Origin: an uncultured Eubacteriales bacterium
Lineage (GTDB): Bacteria > Bacillota > Clostridia > Oscillospirales > QAMX01
Length of the DNA stretch: 9,521 bases
Direction: 5' to 3'
Assembly (NCBI GenBank): GCA_900551265.1
Contig: URVL01000080.1
Coordinates: 1-9,521, forward strand
Shown here: positions 1 through 6,474 of the stretch, one piece after another
Layout of the letters: the number at the start of each line of letters is the position of its first letter
Position numbering within the stretch: the stretch's first letter is position 1
The notes under the pieces: model-generated
Databases searched by the model: none
What the model saw: only the letters and a program-made list of their open reading frames with translations
Told to the model about the DNA's origin: nothing
Position numbers and translations under genes: made by a program

Positions 1-1
1 G

Positions 2-1354
2 CTTCCTTTGTGGGCCCCGTTTGCCGCCCACACGCACCACGGGGCCCCCCGCCTTTCGGATCGGCCCCGGCGGGCGGGCGGGCCGAAACCCCCGCGGCCC
101 CCCGCTCACAACATTTCGCCGGCGGCGCCCCGGGACGCTGGGTCTCTGGCCGCTGCACTTTTGAAGTTGGATGAGGAGCAGGCGGCGCTTTCGGCTCGTA
201 TTACTGAGGCGGATGAGCGCATGACACAGAGCCGGGAGCGTATGACACGTATTGCGGCGGAGGGACGTGCCGGTCGCGATCAGGCAGCAAGTCTACGTGC
301 GGCATTTACGTCCGCTGAAATGGACGCTGCACGCCGCGCGGGGGAGCTGACGGACTTGGATGCTCGGGATGTAACTTGCCGTGAACAGATGGAAATACTC
401 CAGAAGAAGCTTGAAGTGCAGAAGAAACGGAGTGCTGAGCAAGCTGAGGCTCTGGAGAGCTGCGCCGCACGGCGTACGGAGCTGGAACGCCTGCGCACAG
501 AAAACGACCGTGCAATCCGCGACGAAAATAACCGTATGCTTTCTTTAGAACGTGAAAAACTGCGTGCTGAGTCTAATTTGCAATCCATAGAGAATGAGCA
601 GCAGACGCTTATTACACGCTTATGGGACACCTATGAGCTGACACGCACTACGGCGCGCGAATTTTGCGTGGACATTGCGGATCAGGCGGAGGCGTCCGCG
701 CGCATTGATACGCTTAAGCGTCAAATTCGTGCCATTGGTAATGTTTATCCGGGCGCAGAGGCGGAGTTTTCCGCAGTTTCGGAGCGATATGCCTTTATGA
801 CGTCTCAGCGCGACGACGCGGAACTTTCCAAACGGGAGATTGAGGAAATTATTGCAGATATCGGCGAGCGTATGACAGAGCTTTTCCGCGAACAGTTCGG
901 AATTATTGCGTCGGAATTCTCCAAAACGTTTACGGAGATCTTTGGCGGCGGTACTGCTCGCGTCGAGCTCTCCGATCCGAAAGATATCCTGGGCAGCGGC
1001 ATTGAAATTCTGGTGCAGCCGCCTGGAAAGACGCTCAAGGTGCTTTCGCTGCTTTCCGGCGGCGAGCGGGCGCTTGCGGCGATCTCCCTCTATTTTGCAA
1101 TTCTAAAAGTGCGGCCCGCTCCGTTTTGTGTGCTTGACGAAATTGAGTCCGCGCTTGACGAAGTAAATGTCCGGCGCTTTGCCAGGTACCTGCGTAAGCT
1201 GACTGGTGAAACGCAGTTTATTGTTATCTCACACCGGCGTGGTACAATGGAAGAAGCGGACATGCTTTACGGCGTGACGATGCCGCAGCAGGGCGTTTCC
1301 CGGCTTTTGGCGTTGAATATCAATGAGGCGGAGCGCGATTTTATAAAAGATTAG
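2..1354 (+). CDS. smc: Chromosome segregation ATPase SMC, C-terminal part (5' end missing)
   Basis: This is the C-terminal arm and head of the SMC protein, the core of the bacterial condensin that compacts and segregates chromosomes with ScpA and ScpB. The frame is open to the left edge; residue numbers here count from the TTG at 8. Residues from about 47 to 285 form a charged, heptad-like coiled coil. The C-terminal ATPase half-head follows: the ABC signature LSGGER at 349-354, and Walker B VLDEIESALDE with D377 and the catalytic E378, followed by the D-loop and an ISHRRGTMEEAD switch segment. Full SMC proteins are near 1,190 residues, so the N-terminal head, hinge and part of the returning coil are absent. 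The TTG at 8 is not a believable start. Residues before about 45 are proline- and arginine-rich, unlike an SMC coil, and come from an abnormally GC-rich stretch. ftsY follows 9 bases downstream, the usual Firmicute arrangement. Identity is sure; the left boundary is not. Confidence 0.95.
   Translation, partial: LPLWAPFAAHTHHGAPRLSDRPRRAGGPKPPRPPAHNISPAAPRDAGSLAAALLKLDEEQAALSARITEADERMTQSRERMTRIAAEGRAGRDQAASLRAAFTSAEMDAARRAGELTDLDARDVTCREQMEILQKKLEVQKKRSAEQAEALESCAARRTELERLRTENDRAIRDENNRMLSLEREKLRAESNLQSIENEQQTLITRLWDTYELTRTTAREFCVDIADQAEASARIDTLKRQIRAIGNVYPGAEAEFSAVSERYAFMTSQRDDAELSKREIEEIIADIGERMTELFREQFGIIASEFSKTFTEIFGGGTARVELSDPKDILGSGIEILVQPPGKTLKVLSLLSGGERALAAISLYFAILKVRPAPFCVLDEIESALDEVNVRRFARYLRKLTGETQFIVISHRRGTMEEADMLYGVTMPQQGVSRLLALNINEAERDFIKD
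12..47. repeat. 9-bp perfect inverted repeat, 18-base loop
   Basis: GGGCCCCGT at 12-20 is the exact reverse complement of ACGGGGCCC at 39-47. No T-run follows, so it does not look like a rho-independent terminator. It lies in the anomalous GC-rich edge and may be part of an artefact. Confidence 0.5.
61..86. repeat. 7-bp perfect inverted repeat, 12-base GC loop
   Basis: TCGGCCC at 61-67 pairs exactly with GGGCCGA at 80-86. An alternative overlapping pairing is TTTCGG (54-59) with CCGAAA (83-88). The loop is made of CGGG units. Structures like this often cause sequencing or assembly failure, which fits the position at the window edge. Confidence 0.45.
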
Positions 1355-1363
1355 AGGTGCCTT

Positions 1364-2293
1364 ATGGGTTTTTTTGATAAGATCAAACAGGGACTCACCA
1401 AGACGCGCGACAAGCTCGGCGGGTTTGTAGAAAACGTATTGAGTTCCTTCCGTGAGGTGGACGAGGATCTGCTCGAGGAACTCGAAGAGGCGCTGATCCT
1501 CTCCGATGTCGGTGTGGATACGGCTGCCGAGACCATTGAGCGCCTGCGCGCGGATGTAAAGTCCGGACGCCTGCGCGAGGTGGATGAAGTGAAAAACCGA
1601 CTGGCCGAGATTCTGGCGGATATTGTCACGGATGGCGGAAACTATGAAGCTTCCGGAAAAACGCTTGGCTTGCGGCTTGGCACAAATCCGTCGGTTATCC
1701 TGGTTGTGGGTGTGAACGGCGTTGGAAAAACAACGACAATCGGCAAGTTGGCGTATCTGCTCAAGAATGAGGGCAGAAAAGTTATGCTTGCCGCCGGCGA
1801 TACCTTTCGCGCCGCTGCGGCGGACCAGCTTGCTATTTGGGCTGACCGTGCGGGAGCTGATCTTGTGCGCCATGAGGAGGGCTCCGACCCCGCGTCCGTT
1901 GTTTTCGATGCAATTTCTGCGGCCAAGGCACGCGGCTGCGATGTGATTATCTGCGATACGGCCGGACGGTTGCATAACAAGGCAAACCTCATGCGGGAGT
2001 TGGAAAAGATCGGGCGTGTTATAGACCGCGAGCTGCCGGGCGCTGATCGTGAAAATTTGCTGGTGCTTGATTCTACGACCGGGCAAAATGCCATGATGCA
2101 GGCCAAGAGCTTCAGCGAGACGGCCGGAATTACCGGTATTGCCTTAACAAAGCTGGATGGTACGGCAAAGGGTGGTATTGTACTGGCAATTTGCAGCGAA
2201 TTGAAGGTGCCGGTACGCTTTGTGTGCGTGGGCGAAGGAATCGATGATTTACTGCCGTTTGATGCAGATTCGTTTGTGCGCGCTTTGTTTTGA
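1364..2293 (+). CDS. ftsY: Signal recognition particle receptor FtsY
   Basis: FtsY is the SRP-receptor GTPase that docks ribosome-nascent-chain-SRP complexes at the membrane and, with Ffh, hands membrane proteins to SecYEG. The 309-residue protein is a compact Firmicute form. It begins directly with a short basic amphipathic segment (MGFFDKIKQGL) and has no long acidic A domain. The helical N domain runs to about residue 90, with the LLEELEEALILSDVG segment at 37-50. The G domain shows G1 GVNGVGKT (116-123), the DTFRAAAADQL insertion-box segment (146-156), G3 DTAGR (198-202), G4 TKLD (262-265), and the closing GEGIDDLLPFD (290-300). The start is supported by an AGGTG ribosome site (1355-1359) and by the typical first residues. 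A 7-T run at 1369-1375 lies in codons 2-4. It sits between smc and rph and is probably cotranscribed with both. Confidence 0.97.
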   Translation: MGFFDKIKQGLTKTRDKLGGFVENVLSSFREVDEDLLEELEEALILSDVGVDTAAETIERLRADVKSGRLREVDEVKNRLAEILADIVTDGGNYEASGKTLGLRLGTNPSVILVVGVNGVGKTTTIGKLAYLLKNEGRKVMLAAGDTFRAAAADQLAIWADRAGADLVRHEEGSDPASVVFDAISAAKARGCDVIICDTAGRLHNKANLMRELEKIGRVIDRELPGADRENLLVLDSTTGQNAMMQAKSFSETAGITGIALTKLDGTAKGGIVLAICSELKVPVRFVCVGEGIDDLLPFDADSFVRALF

Positions 2294-2308
2294 TTAAGGA
2301 GTAAGTTT

Positions 2309-3055
2309 ATGGAAAGAATAGATGGGAGAAAAGCTGATGAATTGCGCCCCATGCGCCTGACGCCTGATTTCACAAAATATGCGGAGGGCAGCGTTCTGAT
2401 TGAGCACGGGAACACAATGGTGCTTTGCAATGCGTCTTTTACGGAAGGAGTCCCGCGGTTCCTCAAAGATTCCGGGCGTGGCTGGCTGACCGCAGAGTAT
2501 GATATGCTGCCGCGCGCCAACCGGGAACGCAGTCAGCGTGATATTGCAAAATTGAAAGTTTCCGGGCGCAGCGCTGAAATTCAGCGTCTGATTGGTCGCA
2601 GCTTGCGGAGCGTGGTCGACATGTCGGTGTTGGGTGAGAATACAATCGTGATTGACTGCGATGTTCTGCAAGGCGACGGCGGTACGCGCTGTGCATCCAT
2701 TACAGGCGGTTTTGTCGCGCTCTATATGGCGTGCGCGCGCATGGTAAAGTCCGGCGTTTTAAGGAAAATGCCGATCCGCGACTATATTGCAGCGCTGGGA
2801 ACGGGTATCATTAAAATCGGCGGGGAAGACCATGTGGTTGTCGATATGTGTTATGAGGAAGACTCCGCTGCCATTGCAGACTTTAATGTGATCGGCACCG
2901 GTTCGGGGAAAATCGCCGAAGTGCAGGGTACGGGCGAAGGCCGACCTTATACGGTAGATGAACTGATGGCGGTCGTCCGAGCCACTATGCCTGCGTTGGC
3001 GTGCGTGATTGCCGAACAGCGGAAGATTACAGATACGCTGGGGGTAAGCTTATGA
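2309..3055 (+). CDS. rph: Ribonuclease PH
   Basis: RNase PH is a phosphate-dependent 3'-5' exoribonuclease that trims tRNA precursors to mature 3' ends and also degrades structured RNA; it works as a hexameric ring. The 248-residue protein matches the family's usual size. Seen in order are DGRKADELRP (5-14), GRGWLTAEYDMLPRA (56-70), SGRSAEIQRLIGRSLR (85-100) with the phosphate-binding Arg at 87, DCDVLQGDGGTR (116-127), and the catalytic segment VDMCYEEDSAAIADFN (178-193) with Asp179 and Asp185. Small departures from common forms, from memory, are LQGDGGTR for LQADGGTR and DFNVIGT for DMNVIMT; they lie next to conserved residues but replace none of the catalytic ones. AAGGAG at 2296-2301, seven bases before the ATG, is the strongest ribosome site in the window. 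The stop overlaps the next start as ATGA, implying coupled translation. Confidence 0.97.
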   Translation: MERIDGRKADELRPMRLTPDFTKYAEGSVLIEHGNTMVLCNASFTEGVPRFLKDSGRGWLTAEYDMLPRANRERSQRDIAKLKVSGRSAEIQRLIGRSLRSVVDMSVLGENTIVIDCDVLQGDGGTRCASITGGFVALYMACARMVKSGVLRKMPIRDYIAALGTGIIKIGGEDHVVVDMCYEEDSAAIADFNVIGTGSGKIAEVQGTGEGRPYTVDELMAVVRATMPALACVIAEQRKITDTLGVSL

Positions 3056-3648
3056 AGTGGGTGGTCGCTACCTCAAATCCCGGAAAGCTGCGTGAGTTTC
3101 AGGCAATTTTTGAAGCCTATGGGCTGGAGCTGATTTCAAAGGCAGAAGCGGGCGTCTTGGAAGATCCCGAGGAAGACGGAACGACGTTTGAGGAAAACGC
3201 ACTGATCAAGGCGCGTGCTTGTGCAGCGGCTTGCGGGCTGCCTACAGTCTCAGATGACTCCGGTTTGTCTGTGGATGCGCTGGGCGGTGCGCCCGGTATT
3301 TTTTCGGCCCGGTATGCTGAACCGGGACATCGTCGTGAGCGGGTGTTAAGCGAGATGCGGAATGTGCCGGAGGCAGAGCGGGGCGCGGCTTTTGTCTGTG
3401 CCATTGCCTGCGTGATTCCAGGAGAATGCGAATTCACGGTGCATGGCGAATGCCGCGGCATAATCGCCCATGAAAGCGTTGGAACGGGCGGTTTTGGATA
3501 TGATCCGATTTTTTTTGTGCCGGAGTACGGAAAAACCTTTGGTGAAATTCCCCCGGAGATAAAAAATCAGGTGTCCCATCGCGCACGCGCGCTGGCCGCC
3601 TTGCGAGAAAAACTGCTGGAAATGGGGTATATCCATGCTGACAAGTAA
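3052..3648 (+). CDS. rdgB: Non-canonical purine NTP pyrophosphatase (dITP/XTP), RdgB/HAM1 family
   Basis: This enzyme hydrolyses ITP, dITP and XTP to the monophosphate and pyrophosphate, keeping deaminated purines out of DNA and RNA. The 198-residue protein has the usual family length. Landmarks are ATSNPGK (6-12) at the N-terminal substrate loop, FEENA and KA in the first helices (46-54), SDDSGLSVDAL (67-77) with metal-binding and catalytic acids, ARYAE (86-90), the GTGGFGYDPIF loop (144-154), and SHRARAL (175-181) that contacts the base. The ATG at 3052 was chosen over an in-frame GTG at 3001 because MKWVVATSNPGK matches family N-termini and gives the ATGA overlap with rph; the extra 17 upstream residues would lie wholly inside rph. 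Pairing of rph with rdgB is common in bacteria. An 8-T run (3509-3516) inside the GYDPIF region is a slippage-prone spot, but the frame is intact. Confidence 0.96.
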   Translation: MKWVVATSNPGKLREFQAIFEAYGLELISKAEAGVLEDPEEDGTTFEENALIKARACAAACGLPTVSDDSGLSVDALGGAPGIFSARYAEPGHRRERVLSEMRNVPEAERGAAFVCAIACVIPGECEFTVHGECRGIIAHESVGTGGFGYDPIFFVPEYGKTFGEIPPEIKNQVSHRARALAALREKLLEMGYIHADK

Positions 3649-3940
3649 GGAGAGGGCTTATCTGCGCGGCCTTGCAAACGAACTGCGCACGATTTTCCAG
3701 ATTGGCAAAGGTGACATATCGGACAATTTTTTAAAGCAGGTCTCCGGTGCGCTGGACAGCCGTGAACTGATTAAGCTTCGTGTACTGGATTCCTCGGGAC
3801 TGACCGCACGTGAAGCGGCTCTTGAAGTCGCAGATGCAACCGAAAGTGAGATTGTCCAGGTGATTGGAACAAGGTTTGTGCTATACCGTGAGAGCCGCGA
3901 GCTTGCGCCGGAGCAGCGCATTCAGCTAAAAGTAAAATGA
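3635..3940 (+). CDS. yhbY: YhbY/YqeI-family CRM-domain RNA-binding protein
   Basis: A single CRM (YhbY) domain protein of 101 residues. In E. coli and Bacillus the family binds the pre-50S ribosomal subunit and helps assembly; plant CRM relatives act in group II intron splicing. MLTSKERAYLRGLANEL (1-17) and the RELIKLRVLDSSG segment (43-55) match the family, as does the C-terminal QVIGTRFVLYRES (75-87). The RNA-binding GxxG loop reads QIGKGDIS (22-29): from memory the common form is GKGG, so the second glycine is Asp here. The ATG lies 14 bases inside rdgB, with GGGG at 3624-3627 as a likely ribosome site. The stop overlaps the nadD start (ATGA). The yhbY-nadD pairing is a conserved neighbourhood in Firmicutes. 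Confidence 0.94.
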   Translation: MLTSKERAYLRGLANELRTIFQIGKGDISDNFLKQVSGALDSRELIKLRVLDSSGLTAREAALEVADATESEIVQVIGTRFVLYRESRELAPEQRIQLKVK

Positions 3941-4542
3941 CAAGAAAGATTGGCATGTTCGGCGGGACCTTTAATCCGCCGCATATCGGACATGTCCACG
4001 CAGCGTGCGCGGCGAGTGAGGCGCTGGGACTGGAGGTTCTGTTTGTCCCGGATAATATTCCTCCACACAAGGAGTTGCCGCGTGGCAGCGCGTCTGCGCA
4101 GGACCGTTTTGCCATGACGCAAATTGCTGCGCGCAGTGTGCCGGGTGCTGGAGTTTCTGACATGGAGCTGCGGCGCGGTGAGCGAAGCTATACGGCAGAT
4201 ACGCTGGAAGAACTGCACAGTTTGTATCCAGATGCAATGCTGTGGCTTATCGTTGGCACGGATATGCTTTGTACGCTCGAACACTGGTACCGTCCGGATC
4301 GGATTCTGACACTTTGCCGTGTTGCGGCTTTGGCGCGCAGCGAGGGAGACCATGCTTTAATTCAGAAGTATGCGGCGCGCCTTACCGCACGTTTTGGCGC
4401 AGATATCGATGTTGTGGATACAGATCCGGTGCCCATTTCATCGTCTCAGATACGGGAAGGTCTCTATCACGGTACGGAAAAATGGCTGCCCGCAGGCGTT
4501 TTTGCGTATATTAAGGAAAAGGGGTTATATCTTGAAACCTGA
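3937..4542 (+). CDS. nadD: Nicotinate-nucleotide adenylyltransferase NadD
   Basis: NadD joins nicotinate mononucleotide and ATP to give deamido-NAD, the common step of NAD synthesis, in the cytoplasm. The 201-residue protein shows the nucleotidyltransferase signature GGTFNPPHIGH (9-19), IPPHK (41-45), the nicotinate-binding area ERSYTADTL (82-90), IVGTDML and HW (105-117), and the C-terminal ATP-binding ISSSQIR (167-173). Length and motif spacing are typical for the family. The ATG overlaps the yhbY stop by four bases (ATGA), so translation is probably coupled. The 3' end contains the ribosome site of the next gene, and the two reading frames overlap by 11 bases. nadD followed directly by yqeK is the usual Firmicute order. 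Confidence 0.97.
   Translation: MTRKIGMFGGTFNPPHIGHVHAACAASEALGLEVLFVPDNIPPHKELPRGSASAQDRFAMTQIAARSVPGAGVSDMELRRGERSYTADTLEELHSLYPDAMLWLIVGTDMLCTLEHWYRPDRILTLCRVAALARSEGDHALIQKYAARLTARFGADIDVVDTDPVPISSSQIREGLYHGTEKWLPAGVFAYIKEKGLYLET
4520..4524 (+). promoter_or_regulatory. Ribosome binding site setting the TTG start of yqeK
   Basis: AGGGG, preceded by AAGG at 4513-4516, ends seven bases before TTG at 4532. It lies within the last codons of nadD (the KEKG segment), so it does double duty as coding sequence. Confidence 0.6.
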
Positions 4543-5107
4543 TTTGGATAATCTGCGCCATGTTGTGGAGGAAAAGTTGCCCGGACGTGCGGCACATATC
4601 TTTGGCTGCGAAAAAACTGCTGCAAAGTTGGCGCGCTGTTGGAATGTGGATGAGGAAAAGGCGCGTTTTGCCGCACTTTTACATGATATCACCAAGCAAT
4701 ATTCACATATTGAACAATTGAAATTTGTCCAAAAGTACGATATACTGGTAGACAAGGATTTTGATCGTTTTCCGGCTCTCGCTCACGCTGTTACGGGAGC
4801 GGCGGTCGCCCGCGCAGAGTATGGCGCAGACGAGGAAGTGGCAAGCGCTATCCGGTACCATACGACCGGGCGTCCGGGTATGACAAAACTTGAAAAAATA
4901 CTGTATCTCGCCGATTATATAGAACCGACACGTGAGTTTAAGGGCCTGGATGAGGTCCGCGAGCTTGCTTACCGCGATTTGGATGCGGCGGTGTTACGCT
5001 CTACGGCGGATTGTTTGATGTATAATCTAAAAAAAATGAGGCCGATTCATCCCATTACCATTGCCGCGTATAACGAAATGGTGGAAACGGCTGTTCGTTC
5101 CATTTAG
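4532..5107 (+). CDS. yqeK: HD-domain phosphohydrolase YqeK (Ap4A hydrolase family)
   Basis: YqeK-type HD proteins hydrolyse diadenosine tetraphosphate (Ap4A) symmetrically to two ADP; some related proteins are fused to NadD. The 191-residue reading shows His22 (AHIFGCEKTA), the HD pair His51-Asp52 (ALLHDITK), His85 (ALAHAVTGA), His110 (IRYHTTGRPGMT, 107-118) and Asp128 (LADYIEPTR), the expected metal-binding set. TTG at 4532 is chosen as start: AGGGG at 4520-4524 lies seven bases upstream, family N-termini begin near here, and the 54 extra residues available from 4370 lie out of frame inside nadD and resemble no domain. The next in-frame ATG (in the LMYNLKKM segment) is far past the HD motif. 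It overlaps nadD by 11 bases. The first LCP gene follows after 16 bases, the widest gap in the window. Confidence 0.93.
   Translation: MKPDLDNLRHVVEEKLPGRAAHIFGCEKTAAKLARCWNVDEEKARFAALLHDITKQYSHIEQLKFVQKYDILVDKDFDRFPALAHAVTGAAVARAEYGADEEVASAIRYHTTGRPGMTKLEKILYLADYIEPTREFKGLDEVRELAYRDLDAAVLRSTADCLMYNLKKMRPIHPITIAAYNEMVETAVRSI
5021..5026 (+). promoter_or_regulatory. Isolated -10-like TATAAT inside yqeK
   Basis: A perfect TATAAT directly preceded by TG lies about 100 bases upstream of the first LCP gene and could start an internal transcript for the LCP-rsfS-leuS part. No convincing -35 hexamer is seen at 16-18 bases upstream (GCTCTA lies there), and the bases also encode Met-Tyr-Asn-Leu of YqeK. 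Weak candidate only. Confidence 0.15.
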
Positions 5108-5135
5108 TTGAAAGGCGATTTCCATGGACTATAAT
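5108..5135 (+). promoter_or_regulatory. Sigma-A-like promoter match across the LCP start codon
   Basis: TTGAAA (5108-5113), a 16-base spacer, and TATAAT (5130-5135) form a near-consensus housekeeping promoter. Transcription would begin near 5142, downstream of the ATG at 5124, so it could not express the LCP protein from that ATG. It could serve an in-frame GTG at 5169 or only the genes beyond. The AAAGG at 5111-5115 is also the likely ribosome site for the ATG. It may well be chance. Confidence 0.25.
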
Positions 5136-6473
5136 CAGCATAATCATAACGGCGAGAACCGCCGTGTTGTGGGGCCGTATATCCCAAAAAGACGTAAAAA
5201 GCGTAAATCACACAGAGGGCTTATTGCATTTATTTGTGTATTGGCTGTATTTGCGATTTTGGGATCTGCGGGCGCAATTTATTGGACGCTCTATGTAAAG
5301 CCGCCGGAGGCGGTTGTTCCGGCCCCGGATGAGGAACCGACTCCTGTTTTGGACGGCGACGGAGATGGTCTGCCGGACGGGGTGAATACGGAGGACCTCA
5401 CAGAGGATGAACTGGAGCAGATGCGCGCAATTATTGCCGAGCAGGCCCAGGAGATTGACCTCTCCGGCGTTGCCCAGCGCGACGGCGTGTTTACGGTTTT
5501 GGTTGTCGGCACAGATGTGTCGGGCCAACTGACGGATACAATCGTTGTTGCGACCTTTGATACGAACGATAAGTCTGTTGCCATTCTCAATATTCCGCGT
5601 GATACCATATCCAGGTCGGCAAACGGTACGACACATAAAATTAATGCCGCTTATGGACAGGGCGGCATGGATCGATTAATCACCGAAGTCAAGAATCTGA
5701 TTGGCTTTGAGGTCAATCGTTATGTTATTGTGAATTTTACGGCGTTTGTGCGGATTGTTGATGCAATCGGAGGCATAGAGATTGACGTCCCGGAGGATAT
5801 GTATAAAAATACCGGCGATATGCTAATTGATTTAAAGGCCGGGACTCAGCTTTTAGACGGCGAGCATGCGTTGATGCTGATGCGTTATCGCGGTTATGAC
5901 AACGCCGATATTGAGCGCATCAATATGCAGCAGGAAGTGTATCGTGCGGTTATTGAACAGCTTGCCACGCCTGCGACCATTTTGAAGTTGCCATCGCTCA
6001 CGTCAATTATTGCACAGAATGTTCAAACAGATATGTCCGTAGGCGAGTTGATTTGGATTGGTACGAATTATGTTACCATGGATACGAATGATGTTGTGAC
6101 TAATACGATACCGCATACCGCGAGATATATCAATAATATTTCTTATGTTCTGCCTGATGAACAGGAAATCCTGGCACTTGTGAACGAGTACTATAATCCT
6201 TATGAAGAGGAAATTACGCGTTTAAATTTGGCGGATGTTCCTGTTGAGCAGTCTGAGAGTGCGGGAGAAACGTCCGTAGCAGTGGACGAACCGGAGGAGA
6301 CAGATGAGGCAGATCCTACAGATGATGCCGGGTCAACAACGAATGGGGCGGGTAGATTAGATGAATCGGGGGAGACGGATGATGCTGATGATTCTTCGGC
6401 AACGCAGATCCCCGACTGGATATCCGGCTCCGGCAGTGGTTCGGATGAGGATGATTCTTCGTTAGGCGGTTAG
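5124..6473 (+). CDS. LytR-CpsA-Psr (LCP) family membrane protein, long form with acidic tail
   Basis: LCP proteins attach teichoic acids, capsule or other lipid-linked glycopolymers to peptidoglycan on the outer face of the membrane. This 449-residue member has a basic cytoplasmic start (KRRKKRK, 22-28), one membrane helix (about 32-54), and an acidic linker with a DGDGDGLPDG loop (77-86). The LCP domain (about 122-275) has VGTD (128-131), IPRDT (157-161), HKINAAY (171-177) and MRYR...R..MQQ (253-270), with Arg254/Arg256 matching the paired arginines of the family pyrophosphate site. A homologous C-terminal extension ends NEYYNPYEEEITRLN. The last ~75 residues are an Asp/Glu/Ser/Thr/Gly-rich, probably disordered tail. 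AAAGG at 5111-5115 supports the ATG. The next gene is a paralogue starting one base after the stop. Enzyme substrate cannot be told; the symbol lytR is often used loosely for such genes. Confidence 0.93.
   Translation: MDYNQHNHNGENRRVVGPYIPKRRKKRKSHRGLIAFICVLAVFAILGSAGAIYWTLYVKPPEAVVPAPDEEPTPVLDGDGDGLPDGVNTEDLTEDELEQMRAIIAEQAQEIDLSGVAQRDGVFTVLVVGTDVSGQLTDTIVVATFDTNDKSVAILNIPRDTISRSANGTTHKINAAYGQGGMDRLITEVKNLIGFEVNRYVIVNFTAFVRIVDAIGGIEIDVPEDMYKNTGDMLIDLKAGTQLLDGEHALMLMRYRGYDNADIERINMQQEVYRAVIEQLATPATILKLPSLTSIIAQNVQTDMSVGELIWIGTNYVTMDTNDVVTNTIPHTARYINNISYVLPDEQEILALVNEYYNPYEEEITRLNLADVPVEQSESAGETSVAVDEPEETDEADPTDDAGSTTNGAGRLDESGETDDADDSSATQIPDWISGSGSGSDEDDSSLGG
5352..5381 (+). other. Calcium-loop-like DxDxDGxxD segment in the LCP linker
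   Basis: Residues 77-86 of the first LCP protein read DGDGDGLPDG, the pattern of bacterial thrombospondin type 3 / EF-hand-like loops (DxDGDGLPDG). It stands alone, between the membrane helix and the LCP domain, in a segment rich in Pro, Glu and Asp. One loop may bind calcium weakly or simply be an acidic spacer. Confidence 0.45.
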
Positions 6474-6474
6474 T

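Larger units (their letters stand above)
1..145. other. GC-rich anomalous left edge, probable contig-end artefact or junction
   Basis: By hand count 112 of these 145 bases are G or C, against roughly half or less in later stretches of the same gene. The stretch contains two strong inverted repeats and a run of CGGG units (about 69-82). Its reading in the smc frame gives a proline/arginine/histidine-rich peptide without heptads. SMC-like sequence begins around 140-150. The sharp change of composition suggests low-quality or chimeric sequence at a contig end; a real insertion or rearrangement cannot be excluded from the window alone. Confidence 0.6.

Noticed and set aside
1229..2520. Long minus-strand open frames (1229-2086 and 1642-2520) opposite smc, ftsY and rph
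   Set aside because: They lie opposite strongly recognised genes, have no ribosome site or recognisable motif, and show the Ser/Arg/Pro-rich composition typical of antisense reading of coding sequence.
3509..3516. Possible frameshift at an 8-T run in rdgB
   Set aside because: The frame reads GYDPIFFVPEYGKTFGE without a break on both sides, so the run is correctly read and no shift is needed.
4370..4531. N-terminal extension of yqeK from an upstream ATG at 4370
   Set aside because: The 54 extra residues are out of frame within nadD, match no domain, and the YqeK family begins near the TTG with a ribosome site in place.
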